DNA of 64,000 bases from UTCHB3 sp964625575 (GTDB lineage Bacteria; Bacteroidota; Ignavibacteria; Ignavibacteriales; Ignavibacteriaceae). The notes under the pieces were generated by a model. It saw nothing but the letters and a program-made list of their open reading frames with translations. It ran no database searches and was not told the DNA's origin. Of this stretch, positions 44,901-53,638 are shown in pieces; position 1 is the stretch's first letter; the number at the start of each line of letters is the position of its first letter. A program made the position numbers and the translations under genes. The stretch lies in contig CAZVBQ010000016.1 of the NCBI GenBank assembly GCA_964625575.1, positions 1-64,000 on the forward strand, given 5' to 3'.

Positions 44901-45453
44901 GGGCTGCAACAATCTCTATATCTTCCGAAAGTTTTCCGCTCAACTGCAATTTGAGTCCGCTCTGGAGCGAAAGGTCTTTGTTCGTTCCAAAAGTAAATCC
45001 TCTGACCAGTGTTCCGCTTTTCTGAATGTTAGAACCGAAAATGTTATCGGGCGAAAGAAAACTCTCAAAACCTTTAAACCCTCGGACGGTGTCACCACCG
45101 TTCATGGTTGTGAAAGATCGCAGTTCCCGCTTCCTGTAGGTTTTGGCAAGAGTCGTGTGGAGGGTCAGATATTCGATCTTTATAGTATCAAAAATTGAGT
45201 ACGCGAGAGTCTCCGAAAGGGAGAATGTGCCGAGAATATAGTCGATTGCGTAGTCGGCGGGCAGTAATACCCGGTCTCTGATGGTAATTATCTCGCTCCC
45301 TTCTTTGATGGTGGGGGCGGAAATCTCATAACGGTTACTGACCTTGACCGGGATCAATTCGGTTTGTCTGTACCATGAAGACGATTGCGCAAAAAGCGTA
45401 ACGCAAAAAACGCAATAAATGGAGAGTGATCTAAAAATCAAACCGGTCGACAT
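41986..45453 (-). CDS. Large outer-membrane beta-barrel protein, family not recognised
   Basis: 1155 aa with a signal peptide (cleavage near LFAQSSS). The body alternates hydrophobic and polar residues in long beta strands, and the protein ends in two Phe residues (VRAFF), as outer-membrane barrels do. Conserved-looking blocks include FTFGTNKDLSLQSGL, STPIQPEGNTERL, AKAVFGDYDL and the YLNGEEM...YIIDYSSGELVFT unit. An EF-hand-like loop, DLNGNGLYDENE, lies in the last third. No TonB box, plug or peptidoglycan domain is seen. It directly follows the glycosyltransferase gene at the end of the polysaccharide block. A GTG start at 45465, overlapping the upstream stop, is an alternative. It could be a surface-assembly, adhesion or export protein. 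Confidence 0.82.
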   Translation of the reverse strand: MSTGLIFRSLSIYCVFCVTLFAQSSSWYRQTELIPVKVSNRYEISAPTIKEGSEIITIRDRVLLPADYAIDYILGTFSLSETLAYSIFDTIKIEYLTLHTTLAKTYRKRELRSFTTMNGGDTVRGFKGFESFLSPDNIFGSNIQKSGTLVRGFTFGTNKDLSLQSGLKLQLSGKLSEDIEIVAALSDESTPIQPEGNTERLDEIDKVFIQITHPNAKAVFGDYDLTSYRGEFGKLNRKLQGLYGEAKYDGFSGYFSLASSRGRFNTNVFQGQEGVQGPYRLSGANGERDIIIIAGSERVYLNGEEMKRGENNDYIIDYSSGELVFTTKRIITASSRINIDFEYSDRKYSRNFFSAGTDGTLFNSTLRYSLQFVQESDDKDNPIDFSLSDADKEILRNAGGDRNKATKPGERLVDPDSTGRRNGIYEKRDTVIAGQVLQYYLYNPGSDSAIYSVSFSYTGPGKGNYNRESIGKFRYAGEGQGVYSPLIYIPLPEKREGGNFVLEYSPFKYLSIKGEVAVSSLNHNRFSTLDGTTASGYARNIEAVFNPTGFSVFDLKMNSLTMRYRERYVQADFSSPDRFNSVEFDRDYNTGGTSTAADETLREAGFSFYPIAGTGTDLSYGYLKKGNNFSSERFNGTIRSYDQENRDISYNADFVKSETGGFRSDWLKQKGNGLWKAGFLSAGLFFESEIKKEKTGTSDSLFTGSYYFYEAGPVVEVPALFGINLTGKMTFREDEVALDGIFLKESRTTGQELGLKYSTGRDFNTEFSVATREKRYNNEFKLKGFSDNQTVLVRLRSRYSLFNNGFNGDLFYETSTRRASVLERVFVKVEKGTGNYVYLGDLNGNGLYDENEFQPAIYDADFIAVTLPSEQLFPVIDLKAGFRFKLQFRELAESGLGFLKPFDMISTETTVRVEENSKQTDIEKIYLLNLSYFLDEKNTIRGSQSILQDIFIFENNSALNFRLRFNERRSLTEFSGGVEKGLSSEKSVRARLRLVREFSIQTDVVLSANNLAAPPASLRNRKINSTDFIFDFSYRPENFIETGLIIKTGTTTDEYPEVPTELKLNSQAVRVNLSFAGSGRLRFEVERTELIKNATDNFLPFELTNGNLVGKNYYWRLNFDYRVSTNLQSTLGYDGRSQGGGRVIHTARAEVRAFF

Positions 45454-45461
45454 AAGCCGGC

Positions 45462-46562
45462 TCACCGCGATCGGAATTTTTCCAGATGTGCCAGAACTGC
45501 TGACTCGACTTCATCGACCGAAATGCCTGTAAGGCAGACTCTCGCAGGGCATGACCTTCCGGCATCAAGCTCGCAATAGTTATAGCGGGAAGGGGTGCAA
45601 TGAAGCTTTCTGTGGATGGCGAGATGGTGATCACCCGGCTGCTTGCAGAAGTCGGGATTTGTGGGCCCAAATATCGCCACTGTCGGAATTCCGTACCAGG
45701 CCGCAAGATGGACGGGTCCGGTGTCGTTTGCCACAAGCATCACCGCATTTTGCAAATGAGGCAGATACTGTACCAGCGATGAAAGCACGGTAACTTTAAT
45801 TCCACGACCTGAGATATCGGCGAGAAACTCCCGGCTTAATTTCCCCTGCTCAACAACAAAGTTTACCGGATGTTTTTTTGAAAGACGCTCCGTGAGGGTG
45901 ATCATGTTCTCCAACCCCCACATTTTTTCATCCCAACCGGCAAACGGAGTAAGAATAATCTCATTTCCCCTGCTCTCCCTTAGCGGGAACACCCTTTCTG
46001 TAGCCGCGCGGTCAGTTTTTTTATAGCTATCCACGGCATCGAAGTAGATATCCTGCAAATGCGGAAGGTCGCGCATCTTGTTAAATTTATCAAAAGCCGG
46101 TGAGTATGCCTTCCTTGATATTCCGTGGAAGTGCTTACCCCCTGAAAACAGCATTGCAAAAACCGACTGCGGGTTTTCTGAAAAATTGATAATTATCCCT
46201 GCCCGGGCTCTCCTTGCTTCCCGAATTACCTTTACTGTTGGGATCTTACCTCCCGCTCTGAATTCATCCCTCTCTACAAAAATCTTTTTAACATCCGGTC
46301 CGGAAGTTTCAAAAAGAAAACCAAGGTCAAAGTAAGTGAGCAAGGTTATGCTTGTTCCGGGGTTCTCATTCTTCAGTTGGGTGAGAGCCGGGAGCGAAAG
46401 AATTGAATCGCCAATATTATTGAAGGAAATAACAAGGATATCGTTGTTCCTGCGCGCGAAAGGGCGAAGAAGCCACTTCAAAAGAAAAACCGTTGAAGCG
46501 ACAACAAGCTGAAGGAATTTGTTGTTATCGAGGTCCAATGAACCGGGATGCGAGCTCGCCAT
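45462..46562 (-). CDS. Glycosyltransferase family 9 (heptosyltransferase-like)
   Basis: 366 aa. Motifs of ADP-heptose:LPS heptosyltransferases: FNNIGDSILSLPAL near the N-terminus and the donor-binding VANDTGPVHLAAWYGIPTVAIFGPT. A Cys-rich end (NYCELDAGRSCPARVC) is typical of GT9. It probably adds a sugar to LPS core or surface glycan at the cytoplasmic face of the inner membrane. The start overlaps the flippase gene by 38 bp, with no clear ribosome site. It is the only glycosyltransferase in this polysaccharide region. Confidence 0.92.
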   Translation of the reverse strand: MASSHPGSLDLDNNKFLQLVVASTVFLLKWLLRPFARRNNDILVISFNNIGDSILSLPALTQLKNENPGTSITLLTYFDLGFLFETSGPDVKKIFVERDEFRAGGKIPTVKVIREARRARAGIIINFSENPQSVFAMLFSGGKHFHGISRKAYSPAFDKFNKMRDLPHLQDIYFDAVDSYKKTDRAATERVFPLRESRGNEIILTPFAGWDEKMWGLENMITLTERLSKKHPVNFVVEQGKLSREFLADISGRGIKVTVLSSLVQYLPHLQNAVMLVANDTGPVHLAAWYGIPTVAIFGPTNPDFCKQPGDHHLAIHRKLHCTPSRYNYCELDAGRSCPARVCLTGISVDEVESAVLAHLEKFRSR

Positions 46563-48042
46563 ACACAGAGTTTTTGGTCAGATGTAAAATTAACGGATAC
46601 GCTAAAATAAAACCCGCAGGGAGAATGAGTGAGGTCAAATTGAACTGACTTATCAAAAGAAGCGATACCGCGAGGATCACACCAGGCCACGCGAGAAACG
46701 TGACAACGTTCGTGAACAACCTCTCCTCCACCCTGAAACCGGAGTTTCTGACTATGTAATACAGGCACATCAACGATTGAATCGAAAATGTCAGCGATGT
46801 GGCGAGCGCCAGACCATCCTGATGCATCGAGGGACTCAAGATGAGTGACAAGAAGTATTTCATGACAAGACCTGCCACAGAGATCATCACAAGGGCGCCA
46901 CTTCCTTTGAGGCTGTAAGCGTATTTAAGCCCCACAGCGAAGATCGCGTAAAGGGGCAAACTGAGGGAATAGTAAAGAAGTGTTGTGCCGGTCATGGCGG
47001 TAGAAGTGGCGGTGAATTTGCCACGCTGATACAGCAAACTGATGATCTCATTCCCGGCGAAAACAAAAATCAGTGTGGCCGGTACGAGCAAAAGGAAAAT
47101 TATCTCGATAGCCCGGGAAAATTTTGAGTTCGCCTCCTTCATATCCCCTTTCGCGATGTTAGCGGAGAAATCAGGCAGCAAGGCGCTCCCAAGGGCAGTG
47201 GTGAAAACCGTGACAGGCAGCATGAAGATGATTATCGAATAGTTTAGAGCAGCTATACCACCCGGCTCGGTGTTTGCATAAAACATCCTGTCGATGAAAA
47301 TGAAGAATTGTCCCGCCACTTCGACAAACAGGGTGTTCAGAAAGATAACCCAAGACACGCCACCTTTTAGTGAAAAGCGGAACTTCAAACCTTTCGGCAG
47401 AAGCTTTTGCCCACCAGCGAATAGGTGCAATAACTGCGCGACATTACCAAGAATATAACCTGCAATTATAGCTACAGTTCCGAGAGAATGACCGAAGAAA
47501 AAGACGAATATGATGATCACAAGATTCGTCCAGACTTGTGAAAGGTAGGTCACCTTAAACCTGAACTCTGCCACCAGCCACGCCGATATGACACTGATTA
47601 CCGCGTTCAAAGGGAGCGTTATAAGCGCCATTTCAAAGAGCAGTGAAACCTTTTCAAGCTCTTCACGAGAAAGACCCGGGATGAAAAAGCCAGCGATCTG
47701 TGCCGATAAAGAGTAGAGCAAAACTGCTATAAGGGTAACCAAAAAGGTAAAGAAAATGAGTGAGGAGGTGAGGAAGACATTGGCTTCTTCTCTATTTTCC
47801 GATTTTTTTTCGTTGTAGATCGGAATAAAATAATTCTGTGCCTGATAAAACAGAACGCTGTTCAGTATTCCGGGAATGGTGAAGGCGATTAGATAAAACT
47901 CGAAATCACGCCCAACGCCGTACTCGCCGGCAAACAAAATTTCGCGGAAAAACCCCGTGCCTTTTGAAAGAGCCTGCGCAACCACTACAATAAGAGCGGC
48001 GCCTCCGACCCCCTGAAATATCGTTCTAATCCGGTTCTTCAT
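46525..48042 (-). CDS. MurJ/MVIN- or Wzx-type lipid-linked oligosaccharide flippase
   Basis: 505 aa with about 14 membrane segments. MVIN-family hallmarks are present: GTGFFREILFAGEYGVGRDFEFYLIAFTIP, the loop QRGKFTATSTAMTG and the ALPDFS region. It moves a lipid-linked sugar across the inner membrane. Its place between a chain-length regulator and a glycosyltransferase favours a surface-polysaccharide substrate rather than lipid II, but family membership alone fits both. Confidence 0.88.
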   Translation of the reverse strand: MKNRIRTIFQGVGGAALIVVVAQALSKGTGFFREILFAGEYGVGRDFEFYLIAFTIPGILNSVLFYQAQNYFIPIYNEKKSENREEANVFLTSSLIFFTFLVTLIAVLLYSLSAQIAGFFIPGLSREELEKVSLLFEMALITLPLNAVISVISAWLVAEFRFKVTYLSQVWTNLVIIIFVFFFGHSLGTVAIIAGYILGNVAQLLHLFAGGQKLLPKGLKFRFSLKGGVSWVIFLNTLFVEVAGQFFIFIDRMFYANTEPGGIAALNYSIIIFMLPVTVFTTALGSALLPDFSANIAKGDMKEANSKFSRAIEIIFLLLVPATLIFVFAGNEIISLLYQRGKFTATSTAMTGTTLLYYSLSLPLYAIFAVGLKYAYSLKGSGALVMISVAGLVMKYFLSLILSPSMHQDGLALATSLTFSIQSLMCLYYIVRNSGFRVEERLFTNVVTFLAWPGVILAVSLLLISQFNLTSLILPAGFILAYPLILHLTKNSVYGELASRFIGPR

Positions 48043-48065
48043 ATTTCAATTGGGTGGTGCGAAGG

Positions 48066-49190
48066 TCACAGAAGATATTTCTTTACTTCGTCTTCCTTTT
48101 TGAAGTAGTACAGGAATGAGAGTAGGAAAAAGAGCAATCCCGCGGTTATGATCGACTGCACCATTTTGGGTGATGAGGTTCTGACCGGAGGAATCGCACT
48201 ATCCAAGACTTCTATCGTCGGGATGTCTTTCTGCTCCTGGATGAGCTCCTTGAAGTATTGCTGCTGCAAAAGAAGATATACTTCCGAAAGCACTTTTACA
48301 TCACGGTAAAGATTGGAAAGTTTTATGCCAAGTTCAGGGGCATCTTTAAAACCGACAAACAGCTCATCGCTGCTCGATTGAAATTTGTTGTACTCCCTTT
48401 GAAGTGAGTTCAGTCTCACTTTTGCAGCCTGAACTTCAGGAGCGTCTTCGCTCATTGTTCTCTGAAGATATTCAAGTTGAATTTGGGATGAAATGATGTC
48501 GCTTTTTACTTTCGCGGCGGCATCTATAGCCGCTTTCAATTGCTCAGGAAGTGAGACAGCCTTGTTCAGCTTTTGAAATTGCGCGAGTTGTTGCTCTGAC
48601 GAGTCGAGTTCCGCTTTGGTACTGTTAAGTCTCGATTCTATAAACGCACGAGTCAATTTTGCCTTATTGTGCAATTTGAGGCGATTTATTGAGTCGAGAG
48701 CCATTACGTAAATGTTGCTGACTGTAGCGGCGAACCCGGCGGCGGCTTTCTTGTCTGCATCATTTCTGCCAAAATAGCCCGTTTCAGCGGTAAACGAAAC
48801 TTTGATTATCCCCTCTTTTGAAACCTCAACTTCAAGATCCTTCAGAAGCTTGTTGTGGAGTTCGATCACGGGATACTCGCCGTAGTATTTCTTCAAATCG
48901 ACACGCGCGGCAACATATTCAGATGCAGCCCGGCTTTTAAGTATTTCACCATAAAGCTGGGAGGAGGCTGAGCCTGAACCACTGAGAATACCGCCAAGGT
49001 CTTGTCCGCCGAGCAGACCGGCCAAACCTTGCGCCTTCTGCTGCTCGGGGGGAAGCACAGACGAACTTGCTGTGTACGATACGGGGTAAATAAAGTAGAG
49101 GGCAAGAGTGTAGATGACCAATGCCACACTCGAGATGATCAGTATTTTCAGGTAGTTCTTGTACAGAACCGAAATGACAGTACGCATCAT
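48066..49190 (-). CDS. Wzz/GNVR polysaccharide co-polymerase (chain-length regulator)
   Basis: 374 aa inner-membrane protein with two terminal TMs (residues about 14-34 and about 340-360) around a long periplasmic coiled coil (about 160-290). The C-terminal P-rich motif (DSAIPPVRTSSPK) is that of Wzz-type co-polymerases. No kinase domain. A Gly-rich loop (GLAGLLGGQDLGG) near residue 60 is common in Bacteroidota versions. It overlaps the exporter stop by 3 bp (ATGATG). The second co-polymerase in the block carries a kinase. Confidence 0.9.
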   Translation of the reverse strand: MMRTVISVLYKNYLKILIISSVALVIYTLALYFIYPVSYTASSSVLPPEQQKAQGLAGLLGGQDLGGILSGSGSASSQLYGEILKSRAASEYVAARVDLKKYYGEYPVIELHNKLLKDLEVEVSKEGIIKVSFTAETGYFGRNDADKKAAAGFAATVSNIYVMALDSINRLKLHNKAKLTRAFIESRLNSTKAELDSSEQQLAQFQKLNKAVSLPEQLKAAIDAAAKVKSDIISSQIQLEYLQRTMSEDAPEVQAAKVRLNSLQREYNKFQSSSDELFVGFKDAPELGIKLSNLYRDVKVLSEVYLLLQQQYFKELIQEQKDIPTIEVLDSAIPPVRTSSPKMVQSIITAGLLFFLLSFLYYFKKEDEVKKYLL

Positions 49191-50785
49191 CTTGTGCTCA
49201 CAATTACGGCGATTGTTGCCGCGATTACAGTTGCCAACTGTCCGACTATCGTCAGCGAATCCTTAAAGATATCCCAGAATTTGGGGGCTTGTGGCTTTTC
49301 CGGAATCCAGATGGTGTCACCAGGCTCAAGCTTGACTACATCATCTTCGTCGATCCACTCACCCGTTTTACCTTTAATAACACGTATGTTCCCCTCTTGA
49401 GCCCTCCAGGAGAATCCCCCTGCCAATTCGATATACTCTCTTATCGAAAGTTCAGGGCGGTACTCCAGGTTCCCCGGGAAAACAACCTGGCCAATTATTA
49501 CAATAAAATCCTTTTTTTCAGGTATTACGATCTGATCGTTCTTTTTAAGTATCAGGTCTTCAGTTTTTGTGAGGAAGACATGCTCAAAATCGACCACAAC
49601 TCTTCCTCTTCTCTGGCGGGAGCGGGATTTGAAGTAGTCGTACTCATCGTCATTCATGTCTTTTCTCGAAATAAGCTTCAACCTCTCAAACTCGGGATCG
49701 TACGACGAGGTACCATTTTCTCTCACTATGTAGGCACTTTTCAACGATGCTTTGGGGAGGAAGCCACCGGCTTCACTGATCAGTTCTGAGAGTTTTGTCT
49801 CACCTTCAGTGATTTTGTATGGACCGGGAAACCTGACATAGCCACTGATGTTTACAATATTCTCTTCAAGATATCGCGGTTTAACGCGGACCACGATCCT
49901 GTCTTTGTGCTGAAGAATAAAATTCTCCCTGAAGAATTCGGAAGCGCTCTTCTTGATCGAGAACTGGGTAATTGCATCCTGGGCAAAGCGTATCACTTCG
50001 AGTGAATCGAGATAAGCGGCATCAAGGAACCCACCCGATAACTTGATCAGAGATTCAAGGGTCTCATCATTTTTAAATTCGTAAATTCCGGGGTATTTTA
50101 CCGCTCCGGCAAGGGTAACGGTCATATCAAGCTTGTCAACCATTACGTAATCACCGTCATCGAGCACAGGGTTTTGTTCCTTGTCCGCAAGCCGGATGAA
50201 TGAGAGAAGATCAATAAATCTCTGCGATCCGTTTTTTGAAATTATCTTGATATTCCGGATGTTGGCAGCGGGTGTGAACCCTCCCTCCATGAGAATGTCG
50301 TTCAACCTGGTGTTCGCGAAGACAACCCTGCTACCTTTCTTAAGCACTTCGCCATAGATCGAAATCTTTATTTTTCTGATACCTGTGAGGGTAACCAACA
50401 CATCACGGCCTTTGTACCGGGATGACACTTCTTTCCTGATCAGCTCCTTGGCAACCTTCAAAGTTGAACCTGTCAATTTTACAGTGCCAACCTTGGGGAT
50501 CAGCAACAAACCGTCAGGACTTATCTGTGAATCAAAGACAACTGGCTGAATTTCATCCACGCTAACTCTGAACTGGTCACCCGCTCCGACGATATAAGTA
50601 TCCTCATCGACACTTCCCTCTATTACCGGCATGCCGGATGACTGGATAGTGGAATCGGTTATGATAAACGCGCGGTCGGCGTACGACGGGAGATCCTGAG
50701 CCCGTGCAGGCAGGATAAAAATAGAAAGGAATAGCATCGCTGCTATTCCTTTTCTAAAGTTGGCGAGTGTTATGCTGTTAAGCAT
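49187..50785 (-). CDS. Wza-like polysaccharide export protein with several SLBB domains
   Basis: 532 aa. Signal peptide (LFLSIFILPARAQ). A poly-export domain (GAGDQFRVSVDEIQPVVFD) is followed by a series of SLBB units (VTLAGAVKYPGIYEF, VNISGYVRFPGPYKI, IVIIGQVVFPGNLEY) and a C-terminal membrane helix. It forms the outer-membrane/periplasmic conduit for capsule or exopolysaccharide. The start was moved from 50878 to the ATG at 50785 (GGAGAGA just upstream), overlapping the kinase stop by 8 bp. No lipobox Cys is seen at the signal-peptide end, unlike Wza. Confidence 0.93.
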   Translation of the reverse strand: MLNSITLANFRKGIAAMLFLSIFILPARAQDLPSYADRAFIITDSTIQSSGMPVIEGSVDEDTYIVGAGDQFRVSVDEIQPVVFDSQISPDGLLLIPKVGTVKLTGSTLKVAKELIRKEVSSRYKGRDVLVTLTGIRKIKISIYGEVLKKGSRVVFANTRLNDILMEGGFTPAANIRNIKIISKNGSQRFIDLLSFIRLADKEQNPVLDDGDYVMVDKLDMTVTLAGAVKYPGIYEFKNDETLESLIKLSGGFLDAAYLDSLEVIRFAQDAITQFSIKKSASEFFRENFILQHKDRIVVRVKPRYLEENIVNISGYVRFPGPYKITEGETKLSELISEAGGFLPKASLKSAYIVRENGTSSYDPEFERLKLISRKDMNDDEYDYFKSRSRQRRGRVVVDFEHVFLTKTEDLILKKNDQIVIPEKKDFIVIIGQVVFPGNLEYRPELSIREYIELAGGFSWRAQEGNIRVIKGKTGEWIDEDDVVKLEPGDTIWIPEKPQAPKFWDIFKDSLTIVGQLATVIAATIAVIVSTR

Positions 50786-53000
50786 TCTCTCCTGTTTTGG
50801 TGGATCTTGAATAATAGTAGTAGTACTTGTAGTACGAACCATAAGATGCCTTGTAAACAAAGTTGTTGAGCACCGCACCGATGAAATGGTGTGTACCCTG
50901 CTTCATGATCTCTGAGGCTCTTCTGAGCAATTCCATCTCGGTGGTGTCGGCCGAAACCACGAGGATCGAGCCGTCAACATGCTTCGAGAGGATCTCGGAG
51001 TCGGTAACCGCTATGATAGGGGGTGTATCTAGTATGATGAAATCATATCTCTCCTTAATTTCAGCGAGGAAGTGTATCATCGCATCTGATTCCATCAATT
51101 CCGCTGGATTTGGAGGAATGGTACCGCAAGGGATGAAGTCGAGGTTCGGCATCTCCGTGGTTCTGATGATCTCATCAAGCGTGTTGTGGCGGAAGAGATA
51201 ATCAACGAGACCGGGATGTCTATTCATGTTAAACATGTTGTGAACTCTCGGTTTTCTAAGATCGCAGTCAACCAAAAGCACTTTCTTGTTGATCTGCGAG
51301 AAACTTCCCGCGAGGTTTGTAGCAATGATGGTTTTACCTTCAGTTGGAGCTGAAGATGTAACCAGCAAGGTTTTAATTTTGTTAACATCAGGTGACGCGA
51401 ATTGCAGCCTGGTTCTGAGCGCGCGGAAAGCTTCCGCCGGAATTGAGTCAGGCTTCGAGAACACGATGAATTCGTTCGAGCTCCCTTTCGTGGCATCGAT
51501 GCCTTCGATCCTCGGTATCCACGAGAGTACGTTGAAGCCGAGTTTGGTGAGCTGGTCGGGTGTTTTTACTGTCTTGTCGAAATAATCCCTGATGAATACG
51601 TATGAAACGGAAACCACCATTCCAAGCACGATACCGATTATCACAATCAGAGTGCGGTTTGGCTTGGCGGGCTGATTCATCACGCGGGCAGCTTCGATAA
51701 CCACAACGTTTCCGGGTTGTGACTGCTCGTTAATTACAGCTTCCTGATATCTCTGTTCAATGAGAGTGTAAAGTTTTTCCAGACCTTCACGTGTCCTGGT
51801 GAGTTTCGCCAGTTCTATCGCGCTTCTGGGCAGAGTACCAAATTTGGTTTCGTAAAGGGCGAGCTGTCCTTCGATCTGTTTTATCGAGTACTCAAGACCT
51901 TTCTGCTGAATCTCAAGATCCATTATTTTAAGGGCAATGGTCTTGTATTCTTCGGGAGTGTTCGCCACGGCACTCTTCTGGAATTTTTTGATCTGCGTAT
52001 CAAGATTATCTTTCAGAATTTTAATTTTTCCGTCGATATCCTTCAGTGCCTTCGCGTTCTTGGGGTCTTTGTCGTTCCCTTGAACGAGCATTTTCTGTAT
52101 CTCAAGTTTGGCGATTTCAGACTGCAACTGCTCGAAATAACCTTTTACCTCATACTGGGCGAGATAATCAAGAGCGTTCGGATCAAGCTTTGAGAGTTTG
52201 TCACGATAAGATTCAAGGGCATTCTGAGTGGATTTAAGCTCAATTTCCTGCATCCCCTTGCTCGACTCGAGTGTCGATATCTGTGAGATCAGATTTGACG
52301 CCTGATTATCAAGGGCTATAATTCCGCCGCTTTCCTGGAAAGCTTTCAGCATATCCTCTGCATTGTTCAGCTCGTTGAGTTTTTCCCCGCGCTGCTGGTC
52401 CAGGTAATTTTTAACAACTACAAGCTGATCCCTGTTGAACGAGAGGTTCAGATTCCTGTATTCAGCAGCATAGGTGTTCGCGATCATCGCTGCTTCGAGA
52501 GGTGAAGGTGAACTTGCGGAAAGAATGACGAAGTCGAGTCCCCTTTTCTGTTCAACCGTGGTCAGAGTCGAGAGCTGCTGAGCGAGTTTATCCTTGGTCA
52601 TCAAGACTTTTTTGTTTGGATCAACTTTATCGGAAGTCAAAAGTACACTAAAAGTGTCTTTCTTCTGAGCGTTGTTGAACGAGTCAATCAGCGCTGAGGC
52701 AACTCTTTCACGCAGGGTGTAGCTTTTAATTACTTCAATTTCATTCGAAATGAACCTGTCCTCTGAACCGAACGGCTGGAGGAGCGGGTTGGACTCGAGG
52801 ATATTACCTGAATTCTTGTTTATCTTTACGAGAGTGGAAGAATTGTAAATATCAACCGCGTTGATCGCGTAAACAAGCGCGAAAATGAAAGAAACAGCAG
52901 TAATAATAAGGATCGGTAATAGGTTTCCACGTATAAGCTGAAGGTAGTCAACAATTGAACGTGTTTCCTGGAATTGCGAATTATTGAATTCTGTATCCAA
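50778..53000 (-). CDS. Polysaccharide co-polymerase with tyrosine autokinase domain (Wzc-like)
   Basis: 740 aa. Wzz domain with TM1 (about 33-50), a periplasmic coiled coil, a GNVR region (about 385-420), TM2 (about 448-468), then a BY-kinase: Walker A TSSAPTEGKT, Walker A' LLVDCDLRKPR, Walker B FIILDTPP. The C-terminus holds a tyrosine cluster (YYKYYYYYS), the autophosphorylation tail that controls export. The start codon is TTG (53000), preceded by GAGG with 5-nt spacing, and no ATG follows within the conserved part. It lies 8 bp behind the small SLBB gene. Confidence 0.94.
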   Translation of the reverse strand: MDTEFNNSQFQETRSIVDYLQLIRGNLLPILIITAVSFIFALVYAINAVDIYNSSTLVKINKNSGNILESNPLLQPFGSEDRFISNEIEVIKSYTLRERVASALIDSFNNAQKKDTFSVLLTSDKVDPNKKVLMTKDKLAQQLSTLTTVEQKRGLDFVILSASSPSPLEAAMIANTYAAEYRNLNLSFNRDQLVVVKNYLDQQRGEKLNELNNAEDMLKAFQESGGIIALDNQASNLISQISTLESSKGMQEIELKSTQNALESYRDKLSKLDPNALDYLAQYEVKGYFEQLQSEIAKLEIQKMLVQGNDKDPKNAKALKDIDGKIKILKDNLDTQIKKFQKSAVANTPEEYKTIALKIMDLEIQQKGLEYSIKQIEGQLALYETKFGTLPRSAIELAKLTRTREGLEKLYTLIEQRYQEAVINEQSQPGNVVVIEAARVMNQPAKPNRTLIVIIGIVLGMVVSVSYVFIRDYFDKTVKTPDQLTKLGFNVLSWIPRIEGIDATKGSSNEFIVFSKPDSIPAEAFRALRTRLQFASPDVNKIKTLLVTSSAPTEGKTIIATNLAGSFSQINKKVLLVDCDLRKPRVHNMFNMNRHPGLVDYLFRHNTLDEIIRTTEMPNLDFIPCGTIPPNPAELMESDAMIHFLAEIKERYDFIILDTPPIIAVTDSEILSKHVDGSILVVSADTTEMELLRRASEIMKQGTHHFIGAVLNNFVYKASYGSYYKYYYYYSRSTKTGENA

Positions 53001-53008
53001 ATGTTCCT

Positions 53009-53578
53009 CTAATTTCGTGTAATATTCAGGATTAAAATAGTCAGCGAGATGGCGGCAGAAAGGATCTGCAACGCGATCGAAAGGTAATCTCTAAAGAAGA
53101 AGCGGGGTTCACCTTTGAGAAGGAGGATATCACCCGGCTGTAATTTTGGAATTGTATCCACAGGGGCAATATTTTCTTCCCATAAAAGGGAATTGTAGTT
53201 CAACTCAAGCACACGGTTGCCCGTTTTTGATATGAGTGAGCTGTCTTTCGCGTTCTTCGGTGGGGGGAACGCGGATGTGTCGCTTGTAGCGAATCTGAAA
53301 AGTGCTATCTGCTCCAGGAGAGCATCCGTTGTTGGACCACCCGCGTAAGCGAGTAGATCGAGTACTGTAGTTCCTTCAGGTACAAGATATTTTCCGGGGA
53401 ATTTTACGTATCCGAGGGCTGATACGGTAATATTTATTTTGTCGGCATCCGAGTAATCATAAAATGCTCCACCTGTTTGCCTTAATTGCGCGTCCCTTCC
53501 CACTTTAACATCTTGCGCTTCGATTATGAATGTTGTACTAAAAATCAGAAGAAAGAACAGTAACCTGGTAAACCTCAT
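53009..53578 (-). CDS. Small SLBB-domain membrane protein of the polysaccharide block
   Basis: 189 aa. Signal peptide (ending IIEAQ), one SLBB/poly-export-like domain (VSALGYVKFPGKYLVPEGTTVLDLLAYAGGP) and a C-terminal hydrophobic helix (LSIALQILSAAISLTILIL). It is much smaller than the Wza-like protein and has no poly-export core, so it may be an accessory conduit piece or adaptor. First gene of the block, with a candidate promoter just upstream. Confidence 0.85.
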   Translation of the reverse strand: MRFTRLLFFLLIFSTTFIIEAQDVKVGRDAQLRQTGGAFYDYSDADKINITVSALGYVKFPGKYLVPEGTTVLDLLAYAGGPTTDALLEQIALFRFATSDTSAFPPPKNAKDSSLISKTGNRVLELNYNSLLWEENIAPVDTIPKLQPGDILLLKGEPRFFFRDYLSIALQILSAAISLTILILNITRN

Positions 53579-53604
53579 TGTCTCTACTTTTTATTTATGA
53601 TATG

Positions 53605-53635
53605 CAAATATATTGATAATTTGAAACTTTTGAAA
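53605..53635 (-). promoter_or_regulatory. Possible Bacteroidota-type promoter of the polysaccharide block
   Basis: On the minus strand TTTC-N19-TATATTTG, close to the -33/-7 consensus TTTG-N19-TAnnTTTG of Bacteroidota housekeeping sigma. It ends 26 nt before the ATG at 53578, as expected for a short leader. Whether this lineage uses that consensus is not shown here. Confidence 0.38.
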
Positions 53636-53638
53636 GGA

